Assembly (NCBI GenBank): GCA_902778925.1
Contig: CACYZN010000018.1
Coordinates: 124,001 to 188,000 of the forward strand
Length of the DNA: 64,000 bases
DNA from: an uncultured Bacteroidota bacterium
GTDB lineage: Bacteria; Bacteroidota; Bacteroidia; Bacteroidales; P3
Reading direction: 5' to 3'
This document shows, one piece after another, positions 1-8,095 of this stretch (position 1 is its first letter; every line of letters starts with the position of its first letter). Position numbers and translations under genes: made by a program. The notes under the pieces were generated by a model. The model was given only the letters and a program-made list of their open reading frames with translations, made no database searches and had not been told where the DNA came from.

Positions 1-164
1 TCGCAGTTCACATAGCGGCTGGCCAGGTTGTTGACGATGCGCGTAAGCTGCGACGGCGTGAAGACCTGCCACAGCACTATGCCCACGGCCAGCACCACCA
101 GTCCGAGCAACGAGCCGAGCGAAATCAATGCGATCTTCCAGCCTTTCTTCATACCCTTCTTCAT
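1..164 (-). CDS. AsmA-like protein, N-terminal fragment
   Basis: This gene runs off the left edge, so only about the first 54 residues are visible. They read as a short basic head (MKKGMKKGWK), one strong membrane anchor (LGSLLGLVVLAVGIVLW) and then FTPSQLTRIVNNLASRYV. That start, with a single N-terminal helix followed by a 'TPxxLTxIVNxxA' stretch, is typical of large AsmA/TamB-like envelope proteins of Bacteroidetes, which are thought to bridge the periplasm in lipid or outer-membrane traffic. The ATG overlaps the stop of the upstream small lipoprotein gene in an ATGA, so the two are probably translationally coupled. The family call rests on the N-terminus alone. Confidence 0.6.
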   Translation of the reverse strand, partial: MKKGMKKGWKIALISLGSLLGLVVLAVGIVLWQVFTPSQLTRIVNNLASRYVNC

Positions 165-544
165 TTCGTGTCGGCTTTAATCAGTGTGTACGAAAGGCCG
201 TAGTCGTCTTCCCAGCGCATGGTTGTCGACGTGATCTCCTTTATGGTGTACACCTTGGGGACGGCCTGGTTGTCCATGGCGCCGCGGAATATGTGCGTCA
301 GCACGTCCTCGTCAATGCTCCAGGTGTAGGTCAGGTTGCTTTCCTCCTCGGTGATGTCTTCGCTCGCATCCCAGGTAACGCCGGTGCGGTCTGTGTTGTA
401 GCGCCAATACTCCTGGGTGCCGCTCTTCACCCACCGCCCCACGAGCTGGCTTTCGTCCACGTGGATGTGGGTGTCTTTGTTGCAGGCTGCAAAGAGCATG
501 GCCAGCAGCGCGATGGCAGCAAATGCAAATCTCCTTGTTTTCAT
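161..544 (-). CDS. Small lipocalin-like lipoprotein
   Basis: A 127-residue protein with a lipoprotein signal peptide ending in LFAAC (Cys21). The rest fits the short lipocalin-like lipoproteins common in Bacteroidales: 'LVGRWVKSGTQEYWRYNTDRTG' near residues 35-56, then alternating polar and hydrophobic strands and a 'MRWEDDYGLSYTLIK' ending. Such proteins are predicted to sit in an envelope membrane; no ligand is known. It overlaps hpt upstream and the AsmA-like gene downstream by 4 bp (ATGA) each, so it is the fourth gene of a pyrE-led operon. The lipoprotein nature is clear; the lipocalin assignment is inference from pattern. Confidence 0.75.
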   Translation of the reverse strand: MKTRRFAFAAIALLAMLFAACNKDTHIHVDESQLVGRWVKSGTQEYWRYNTDRTGVTWDASEDITEEESNLTYTWSIDEDVLTHIFRGAMDNQAVPKVYTIKEITSTTMRWEDDYGLSYTLIKADTK

Positions 545-1071
545 CGTATATCCCTAACCATTATTTCCGGCAGGGTGCGGCCCTGCTCGTCGTAGTCCAT
601 GCCGTAGCCGACAATAAATTCGTTGCCTATCGGACGGCCTATGTAGTCGACCTTGAAGTTGCCTCGGAAGGCGTCGGGCTTGAAGAGGAGCGTGCACACC
701 CGCACGCTGGCGGGTCCGACGGCCTGCACGTCGCGCAGCATCTGCTGCATCGAGAGGCCTGTGTCGACCACGTCCTCCACAATCAGCACGTCGCGCCACC
801 GCAGCTCGTCGCCGAAGGGCATGGCACAGTCGACCGTGCCGGTGCTGGACATGCCGCTGTAGGAGGAGTAGCGCACGAAGCGCACCTCGGCGGGAACCGT
901 GAGGTGGCGCACCAGGTCGGCGGCAAAGATGAAGGCCCCGGTCAGTATGGGGCAGACCACGAGGTCGCGGCCGCGGTAGTCGCGGCTCACCTCGCCGGCC
1001 AGCCTCGCCACCGTCGCGTCGAGTTCGGCGGCCGTGATGAACGGCTTGAATTCTATATCCTTTATCTTCAT
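541..1071 (-). CDS. hpt: Hypoxanthine phosphoribosyltransferase
   Basis: A 176-residue type I phosphoribosyltransferase of normal length. It joins hypoxanthine (and usually guanine) to PRPP to give IMP or GMP in purine salvage, in the cytoplasm. The PRPP loop LIVEDVVDTGLSM lies at residues 96-108, preceded by the flexible-loop region 'RYSSYSGMSSTG' (68-79), which is the HPRT pattern rather than the APRT one. The C-terminal 'DYIGRPIGNEFIVGYGMDY' matches the base-binding end of HPRTs. It sits 16 bp after the SUMF1-fold gene and overlaps the small lipoprotein gene by 4 bp. Together with pyrE it makes this a nucleotide-salvage/synthesis operon with unrelated envelope genes attached. Confidence 0.95.
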   Translation of the reverse strand: MKIKDIEFKPFITAAELDATVARLAGEVSRDYRGRDLVVCPILTGAFIFAADLVRHLTVPAEVRFVRYSSYSGMSSTGTVDCAMPFGDELRWRDVLIVEDVVDTGLSMQQMLRDVQAVGPASVRVCTLLFKPDAFRGNFKVDYIGRPIGNEFIVGYGMDYDEQGRTLPEIMVRDIR

Positions 1072-1087
1072 CGGACTACTGTCTTGC

Positions 1088-1957
1088 CTACTGCTTTGTA
1101 CCTTTCTTCTGTTCCCACTCCTCGGCTTCGGGCTCCTCGTCGGCTTCCATCACCACCCGCAGGCCGTAGAACTCGGTCTTGCCGGAGGGCACGTACCAGC
1201 TGCGGTCGAAGACGGCGCAGGTGGGCGAGGTGCTGTAGTAGTGGCCGCCACGCACAATGCGGCTGTCGCCCTGTGCGGCGCCACGGGGGTCGGTGAGTGG
1301 CTGCGAGCTGTAGGTGTCCATCCAGTCGGAGCACCACTCGGCCACGTTGCCCGCCATGTCGAAGAGGCCTAGCTCGTTGGGCTTGCGGCGCCCCACGGGA
1401 TAGGTGCGGCCATGACTGTTGACGCAGAACCAGGCATGCTGCTCGAGCTGGCCGCGGTTGCAGCCGGCGTAGGCGGTGCCGCGCGAGTGGCGGCCGCCGC
1501 GGGCGGCATACTCCCACTCGGCCTCGGTAGGCAGGCGGAAGCGGCGCCCCGTCATCTGGCTCAGCAGGGTTACGAAGCGCTGGGCATCGTCCCACGACAC
1601 CTGCTCCACGGGCAGCGAGTCGTTGCCGCGGAACTTGGCGGGGTTCTCGCCCATGACGAAGGTCCAGAGGGCCTGTGTTACCTCATAGGTGCCTATGTAG
1701 TAGCTGTGCAGCGTCACCTGGTGCACGGGCCGCGAGGCCTCGTAGCTGTGGCTCACGTCGCCATGGCCGTCGTCGCCCATGGCGAAGGTGCCGCCCTCGA
1801 CCCACACAAGCTCGATGCGCAGGCTGTCGGTCAGGTCGACCACAGCCACCGAGTCTTGCGCCTTCAAGGTAAAAGATGAAAGGTGGAAGGCGAAGGCTAC
1901 AGCCATCACCGCCACCGGCACAATACGTCCGTTATTTCTTTTTCCAAACATGACCAT
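1088..1957 (-). CDS. Exported FGE/SUMF1-fold protein
   Basis: A 289-residue protein with an N-terminal signal sequence (to about residue 34, ending LKAQ) and one formylglycine-generating-enzyme-like domain. Hallmarks are 'MVWVEGGTFAMG'-type start (VWVEGGTFAMG, 51-61), RLPTEAEWEYAAR (141-153), GNVAEW (203-208) and RIVRGGHYY (233-241). True aerobic FGE enzymes carry two active-site cysteines near the GGS(Y) motif; here the first position is Ser242 and only Cys247 remains. It is therefore unlikely to be a sulfatase maturase and more like the GldJ/GldK-like or other structural members of this fold. It lies between pyrE and hpt in one operon. Codons 21-31 form half of a 7-bp repeat array described separately. 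Confidence 0.85.
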   Translation of the reverse strand: MVMFGKRNNGRIVPVAVMAVAFAFHLSSFTLKAQDSVAVVDLTDSLRIELVWVEGGTFAMGDDGHGDVSHSYEASRPVHQVTLHSYYIGTYEVTQALWTFVMGENPAKFRGNDSLPVEQVSWDDAQRFVTLLSQMTGRRFRLPTEAEWEYAARGGRHSRGTAYAGCNRGQLEQHAWFCVNSHGRTYPVGRRKPNELGLFDMAGNVAEWCSDWMDTYSSQPLTDPRGAAQGDSRIVRGGHYYSTSPTCAVFDRSWYVPSGKTEFYGLRVVMEADEEPEAEEWEQKKGTKQ

Positions 1958-1995
1958 ATCTCGTTTTCATCTTTCACCCTTCACCGTCCACCTCT
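1866..1995. repeat. 7-bp-period inverted repeat at 5' end of SUMF1-fold gene
   Basis: Two short arrays of a 7-bp unit related to TTTCACC face each other on opposite strands. At 1866-1896 the + strand reads AAGGTAA-AAGATGA-AAGGTGG-AAGGCGA-AGG; at 1964-1995 it reads TTTCATC-TTTCACC-CTTCACC-GTCCACC-TCTC with the same period. The first arm encodes the end of the signal peptide of the SUMF1-fold protein (FHLSSFT), the second lies in the 37-bp gap before its start codon. In the mRNA the two could pair around the start codon. The unit matches the longer 7-bp array at 57022-57171. Confidence 0.6.
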
Positions 1996-2648
1996 CATGC
2001 CATGTGGTCGTCGCTCCACTTCTCGGGGTTCAGGCGCCAGGCGGCCAGGCTTTCGAGGGCGTCGGGGCGTATGTAGTCCTTCTCCTTGGCGGTGGCCACG
2101 AGGGTGTCGTAGTCGGTCAGGGTAACCAGGTCCACGTTCTCCTTCTCGAAGTTGTCGGCAGCCACCTGCAGGCCGTAGGTGAAGATGGCGGCCATGCCTT
2201 TCACCACGCAGCCTTTCTCGCGCAGGGCCTTGACGGCGATGAGTGAGCTCTTGCCCGTCGACACGAGGTCCTCGATCACCACCACCGACTGGCCGGCGTG
2301 GATCTCGCCCTCGATCTGGTTTGTCAAGCCGTGGCTCTTCTGCTCGGAACGCACGTAGACAAAGGGCTTGCCCAGCTCCTGTGCTACCAGCGCACCCTGG
2401 GCGATGCCGCCCGTGGCCACTCCGGCTATCACATCCACGTCGCCCCACATCTCGCTGATGATTTCCGTGAAGCGCTGACGGATAAAAGTACGTATCTCCG
2501 GATACGAAAGTGTTACTCTATTGTCGCAATAAATAGGCGATTTGCGACCAGATGCCCATGTGAAAGGATGCTCGTTGTTGAGCTTTACCGCTTTCACTGT
2601 CAATAAGAATTCGGCTGTCTGTGCAGCCATGTCTTTGTTAGTAATCAT
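1995..2648 (-). CDS. pyrE: Orotate phosphoribosyltransferase
   Basis: A 217-residue enzyme that converts orotate and PRPP to OMP in de novo pyrimidine synthesis. Seen: the substrate region PFTWASGRKSPIYCDNR (28-44), VATGGIAQG (78-86), the flexible loop 'YVRSEQKSHG' (98-107) and the PRPP loop VVVIEDLVSTGKSS (122-135). An in-frame ATG further upstream (2699) would add 17 residues, but the promoter -7 box lies at 2660-2653, downstream of that codon, so the start at 2648 (MITNKD) or the ATG at 2630 (MAAQTA) is preferred. It leads the leftward operon and is divergent from atpD. Confidence 0.93.
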   Translation of the reverse strand: MITNKDMAAQTAEFLLTVKAVKLNNEHPFTWASGRKSPIYCDNRVTLSYPEIRTFIRQRFTEIISEMWGDVDVIAGVATGGIAQGALVAQELGKPFVYVRSEQKSHGLTNQIEGEIHAGQSVVVIEDLVSTGKSSLIAVKALREKGCVVKGMAAIFTYGLQVAADNFEKENVDLVTLTDYDTLVATAKEKDYIRPDALESLAAWRLNPEKWSDDHMA

Positions 2649-2652
2649 GCGG

Positions 2653-2684
2653 CAAAAATACAACTTTTTTATAATATGGCAAAA
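2653..2684 (-). promoter_or_regulatory. pyrE promoter (Bacteroidetes type)
   Basis: On the minus strand TTTTG (2684-2680) is followed after 19 bp by TATTTTTG (2660-2653), matching the TTTG / TAnnTTTG consensus. The -7 box ends only 4 bp before the ATG at 2648, so transcription would start at or inside the first codons. The mRNA would then be leaderless or translated from the ATG at 2630. Confidence 0.7.
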
Positions 2685-2751
2685 CTTTTTTTCTATCACC
2701 CCGCCTCCGCCACCCCCTCGGCACCCCTTCCCCTGGCCTTCCGGTCCGCTC

Positions 2752-2842
2752 GTTCTTATGTACTTCTTATGTATTTCTTATGTTGTATTTATGTTTAAAA
2801 CATAAGAAATACATAAGAAATACATAAGAAGTACATAAGAAC
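2752..2842. repeat. Family A 11-bp-unit palindrome, copy 1
   Basis: A 42-bp arm, 7-bp loop TTTAAAA (2794-2800) and 42-bp arm. The left arm is four 11-bp steps: GTTCTTATGTAC, TTCTTATGTAT, TTCTTATGTTG, then TATTTATG; the right arm is the complement with its innermost copy less degenerate. It lies between the divergent genes pyrE and atpD, so it is not placed as a terminator. It is flanked by CCGG-containing sequence (TTCCGGTCCGC on the left, TACCGGG on the right), as other copies are. Confidence 0.9.
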
Positions 2843-2880
2843 TACCGGGAATTGTTAAAAAAAGGGGTCGGGAAAAGATT

Positions 2881-2913
2881 TTTGCACGGTATTGAAAAAT
2901 ATTTGTATCTTTG
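2881..2913 (+). promoter_or_regulatory. atpD promoter
   Basis: TTTG at 2881-2884 and TATCTTTG at 2906-2913 with a 21-bp spacer match the Bacteroidetes housekeeping promoter. The -33 box begins 38 bp after the end of the family A palindrome. The leader to the atpD ATG is about 35 nt and A/T-rich without a Shine-Dalgarno sequence. Confidence 0.75.
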
Positions 2914-2951
2914 CAGCGCATTTTTGCACCGATAGAACAACACTAATATAA

Positions 2952-4689
<1,738 letters not shown>

Positions 4690-4690
<1 letters not shown>

Positions 4691-6312
4691 TGACGCTCAA
4701 GTCTATCAAGCCCATTAAACCACGCGGATTCTTCATAATAGGCTTGGTGGGTCTACTGGGCTTGATGGGGTTTGTGGGCTGTGCGCACCACCGCCACGCC
4801 GACAAGCAGATATTCCGCTACAACGAGAGCGCCGGTATCGCGACGCTCGACCCCGCTTTCGCCAAGAACCAAAGCATCATCTGGCCGTGCAGCCAGCTGT
4901 ACAACGGCCTGATACGCCTCGACACCGCCCTGCAGGTGCAACCCTGTATTGCCAAGAGCTGGACGGTGAGCGGCGACGGACTGGTGTACACCTTCACCCT
5001 GCGCGACGACGTACGCTTCCACGAGCCGGTGGACCGCTGTGTGACGGCGCACGACTTCGCCTACAGTTTCGGTCGCATCATCGATCCCTCGGTGGCCTCG
5101 CCCGGGGCGTGGATTTTCTCGGGGGTGGCCGGTTTCGAGGCCAAGGATGACACCACTTTCGTGATACGGCTGAAGGAGCCGTTCGCGCCATTCCTGTCGC
5201 AGCTGGGCATGGTATACTGCTCGGTGGTGCCGCGCGAGGAGGTGGAGCGCTGGGGCAAGGAGTTCCGCTCGCACCCCTGCGGCACGGGTCCCTTCCGCTT
5301 CCAATACTGGAAGGAGGGGGTGAAGCTGGTGCTGCGGCGCAACGACCGCTACTTCGAGCACGATGCCGACGGCCGGCGCCTGCCCTACCTCGACGCTGTG
5401 GCCATCACCTTTATCGTCGACCGCCAGACGGTCTTCCTGGAGTTTGTAAAGGGCAACCTGGATTTCATGAACTCGCTCGACGCGAGCTACAAGGACGAGA
5501 TACTGACCCGCGACGGCGAGCTGAAGGCCAAGTATGCCGACCGCATTGACATGGTGTCGACCCCATACCTCAACACCGAGTACCTCGGCTTCCTGATGGA
5601 CGGCGACGACAGCCCGCTGCACGACCGCCGCATCAGGCAGGCCCTGAACTACGGCTTCGACCGCCGCAAGATGATGCGCTACCTGCGCAACAACATCGGA
5701 CAGCCCGGCGTGGGCGGCTTCGTGCCCCTCGGACTGCCCGGTTTCGACACCCTGCCCACCTACGGCTACGAGTATAACCCCGACCGGGCGCGACGCCTGC
5801 TGGCCGAGGCCGGCTACCCGGGCGGCAAGGGGCTGCCACGCCTGAAGCTGGGCACCACGAGCAATTACCTCGACCTGTGCAAGTACATACAGCAGCAGCT
5901 GGGCCTGATAGGGGTCGACGTGCAGGTCGACGTGAACCCGCCGGCGGCCCTGCGCGAGCAGATTGCCAAGGGGCAAAGCGACTGGTTCCGTGGATCGTGG
6001 ATTGCCGACTATCCCGATGCCGAGAACTATCTCTCGCTCTTCTACAGCCCCAACCGTGCCCCCGAGGGTCCGAACTACACCCACTTCGCCAACCGCGAAT
6101 ACGACCGCCTCTACCGCACGGCCCGCAGCTGCACCGACCCCGAGCGCCGCATCGGCCTCTACCGCCAGATGGACAGCCTGGCCCTGCAGGAGGCGCCGGT
6201 CATGGTGCTCTACTACGACCAGATTCTGCACTTCACCCATCGCAACGTGCAGGGTATGCGCTCCGACGCCATGAACTCGCTCGACCTGCGCTATGTCACC
6301 ATAGCACGGTAG
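4690..6312 (+). CDS. Family 5 peptide-binding lipoprotein
   Basis: A 540-residue extracytoplasmic solute-binding protein of the DppA/OppA family (SBP_bac_5), which binds peptides or similar ligands for ABC uptake. The lipobox ends GFVGC (Cys31). Family features follow: 'ATLDPAFAKNQSIIWPCSQLYNGLIRLD', 'PCIAKSWTVSGDGLVYTFTLRDDVRFHE' and 'GTGPFRFQYW'. No permease or ATPase gene is nearby. The gene starts in the stop codon of atpC (TGATG), so it is cotranscribed with atpDC, an odd pairing. Codons 5-29 contain an inverted 9-bp-period repeat. A GTG three bases earlier is possible, but the ATG is preferred. Confidence 0.9.
4704..4770. repeat. 9-bp-period inverted repeat in signal peptide of SBP
   Basis: ATCAAGCCCATTAAACC at 4705-4721 is the imperfect reverse complement of the stretch ending GGGTCTACTGGGCTTGAT at about 4749-4766; ATCAAGCCCA / TGGGCTTGAT is a perfect 10-bp pair. 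The units step by 9 bp, so reading frame is kept, giving SIKPIKP on one arm and GLVGLLGLMG on the other. The arms flank a 20-30 nt loop within the signal-peptide codons of the solute-binding lipoprotein. The repeat type recurs at 61253-61320. Confidence 0.6.
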
Positions 6313-6355
6313 CCCATCCCTTTTCCACCCCCTCTTCTTCCCTTCCCCTCCTGTC

Positions 6356-6446
6356 GTTCTTATATCGTTCTTATGTATTTCTTATGTTGTATTTATGTTT
6401 AAAACATAAGAAATACATAAGAAATACATAAGAAGTACATAAGAAA
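6356..6446. repeat. Family A 11-bp-unit palindrome, copy 2
   Basis: Same design as copy 1: arms 6356-6397 and 6405-6446 around the loop TTTAAAA. The outermost left unit is altered (GTTCTTATATC). It lies between two genes of the same direction, in a 386-bp gap between the solute-binding protein and the next lipoprotein gene. The 47 bp after it (6447-6493) match those after copy 4 at 57275-57321 at 43 of 47 positions. Confidence 0.9.
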
Positions 6447-6597
6447 TACCGGAGGGGAACCGGAGAGGATGGCTGGAAGAGCTGGTTCTCAGGGCGTAAG
6501 AAAAGGGGTGGAAACAGGGGCCTACGGGGCGAAGTCGCAAAACGGGTGTCAGTGGGCAGCGAAAAAGGTGCCGCGACCGAGGGTCGCACAATAAAAG
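6447..6597. other. Repeat flank and unassigned spacer
   Basis: The first 47 bp are the conserved flank of the family A palindrome (TACCGGAGGGGAA, then CGGAGAGGATGGCTGG and GAGCTGGTT). The remainder to the promoter at 6598 is G/A-rich and shows no gene, tRNA or clear hairpin. Confidence 0.6.
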
Positions 6598-6629
6598 TTT
6601 GCGCATATCAAAAAGAATGCGTATCTTTG
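6598..6629 (+). promoter_or_regulatory. Promoter of the 6699 lipoprotein gene
   Basis: TTTG at 6598-6601 and TATCTTTG at 6622-6629, spacer 20 bp. About 70 nt of A/T-rich leader follow, including the palindrome-like TTAATATTATATTAA, before the ATG at 6699. Confidence 0.75.
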
Positions 6630-6698
6630 CAGTTGGTTAATATTATATTAATAATACGCAAACAACTGATTAATAACATAAACACAAAACAACACACC

Positions 6699-8075
6699 AT
6701 GAAAAAGAATATCTTTCTGGCGCTGCTGATAGCAGGTACGGCGACGATGACGTCGTGCGGGCTTGACGACGCGATGGATTTGCTGAAGCACCCTGTGTAC
6801 GTGCAGGGCGAGGTGGATCCGCAGTTCGGCGTGCCGCTGGCCAAGGGTGAAGTAACCATCGACGAGATGCTTGGCATGTTCAGCTCGAGCTACGACGGCA
6901 TGCTGAACATGGACTCGAACACCATAACCATCATGTTCGACGCCGGAGTCAAAGACTCGATTATAGCGCGCAGCCTCATAGGCGGCGGCGAAGAGACCGC
7001 CCCGGCGGCCCGGCCGCACAAGCGCGGCGGCGTGGCCACCAAGGACGTGCTGCTCTCGCAAGACACGGTGATCAGCTACGGCGTGGACATCACCCTCTTC
7101 GACGAGGTGGGCGACATAGACCTGAGCGACAGCAACATCCAGATAAACCATATATGGCTCACCTTCGACGCGTCGGTGGTTGGCGACTGCCCGCCATCGC
7201 TGCGCCCGAAGATAAGCCAGTATGTGTCGGCCCAGTTCGACAGCCTGGTCATCACCTACATCGACCATGACAACATACAGCATACCTTCGACGGCACCCC
7301 GCTGCTCAACCTCAACTTCGAAAACGTGCTCGCCGAGCAGAACCTGCATATCCCCAACATCGACGTGGCCCCCATCATCAACTCGATGCCGCGCCATATC
7401 GATGCCTCGTTCCGCTTCCGCTTCAACGTCGACGAATCGGTGTTCGGCGACCTGAGCGATGTGGCCCACTTCAACGAACTGCTCGACTCGATCGGTCTCA
7501 CCAAGCTTGTATACACCGCCAACGTGCACGTCGAGATGCCGTTCGACATCTCAATCAAGAAGCTGCCCTACGACTTCGAGCTCGACCTGGGCGAGGAAGG
7601 CCTCTCGAGCCTGAACCTGCAGAGCACCCTCGACAGCATAGCCGAAGGCCTCGACGTCAACCTGGACGAGGCCAAGCTCACCCTGAACTTCGACAACGGC
7701 ATCCCGTTCGACATGCGACTTATGGCCATCTTCATCGACGAATACGGCCTGCCGATGGGCGTGGAGTTCTTCAAGGATACCATACTGGCAGCCGATGTGG
7801 CGCTGGCCTCCGACGGCAGCGGTGCCTACGTGTCGGCAGCACCCAAGCACAGCAAGGTGCAGATAGCCCTCGACGCGGAACGCCTGGAACAGCTCAGCAA
7901 AGCCCGCAAGATAAACTTCCACCTCGAGCTGGCCTCGTCGGCCCGCAACGCCAATGGCGACCTGGTGCCCGTACGCATACAGCGCGACGACAAGCTGAGG
8001 ATAAAGATGTACGCCGTGGTACACCCCTCGGTGACGGCCAACATACCTGTCACACACAGCCCCATCATTAAATAA
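6699..8075 (+). CDS. Lipoprotein of unknown function paired with DUF5723 protein
   Basis: A 458-residue protein with a lipoprotein signal peptide ending TMTSC (Cys20). No enzyme motif is visible. After the lipobox come acidic, strand-rich segments with repeated 'FDNGIPFDMRL' and 'FRFRFNVDESVFGDLSDV' patterns and a C-terminal part rich in beta-type alternation (VALASDGSGAYVSAAPKHSKVQIALDAERLEQL). This looks like a large surface or periplasmic beta-domain protein. It is followed after 20 bp by a DUF5723 outer-membrane gene, and both share the promoter at 6598; the pair probably acts together in the envelope. The start is set by the signal peptide and the promoter position. Confidence 0.75.
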   Translation: MKKNIFLALLIAGTATMTSCGLDDAMDLLKHPVYVQGEVDPQFGVPLAKGEVTIDEMLGMFSSSYDGMLNMDSNTITIMFDAGVKDSIIARSLIGGGEETAPAARPHKRGGVATKDVLLSQDTVISYGVDITLFDEVGDIDLSDSNIQINHIWLTFDASVVGDCPPSLRPKISQYVSAQFDSLVITYIDHDNIQHTFDGTPLLNLNFENVLAEQNLHIPNIDVAPIINSMPRHIDASFRFRFNVDESVFGDLSDVAHFNELLDSIGLTKLVYTANVHVEMPFDISIKKLPYDFELDLGEEGLSSLNLQSTLDSIAEGLDVNLDEAKLTLNFDNGIPFDMRLMAIFIDEYGLPMGVEFFKDTILAADVALASDGSGAYVSAAPKHSKVQIALDAERLEQLSKARKINFHLELASSARNANGDLVPVRIQRDDKLRIKMYAVVHPSVTANIPVTHSPIIK

Positions 8076-8095
8076 CCAACAAGGAGGACCACAAG

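Noticed and set aside
1088-1957. Sulfatase-maturing formylglycine-generating enzyme
   Set aside because: The first of the two needed cysteines is missing and no sulfatase gene is nearby.
2649-2699. pyrE start at the ATG at 2699
   Set aside because: This codon is upstream of the likely transcription start, and the added residues (MIEKKFCHIIKKLYFCR) are not part of the enzyme family.
2752-2805. Short frames across palindromes giving FLCISYV-like peptides
   Set aside because: They arise from the A/T-rich 11-bp units, lie in gaps, and lack start context.
2752-2842. Palindromes as Rho-independent terminators
   Set aside because: Five of seven lie between divergent genes where no transcript ends, and none has the GC-rich stem with T-run seen in the true terminators at 28292 and 40947.
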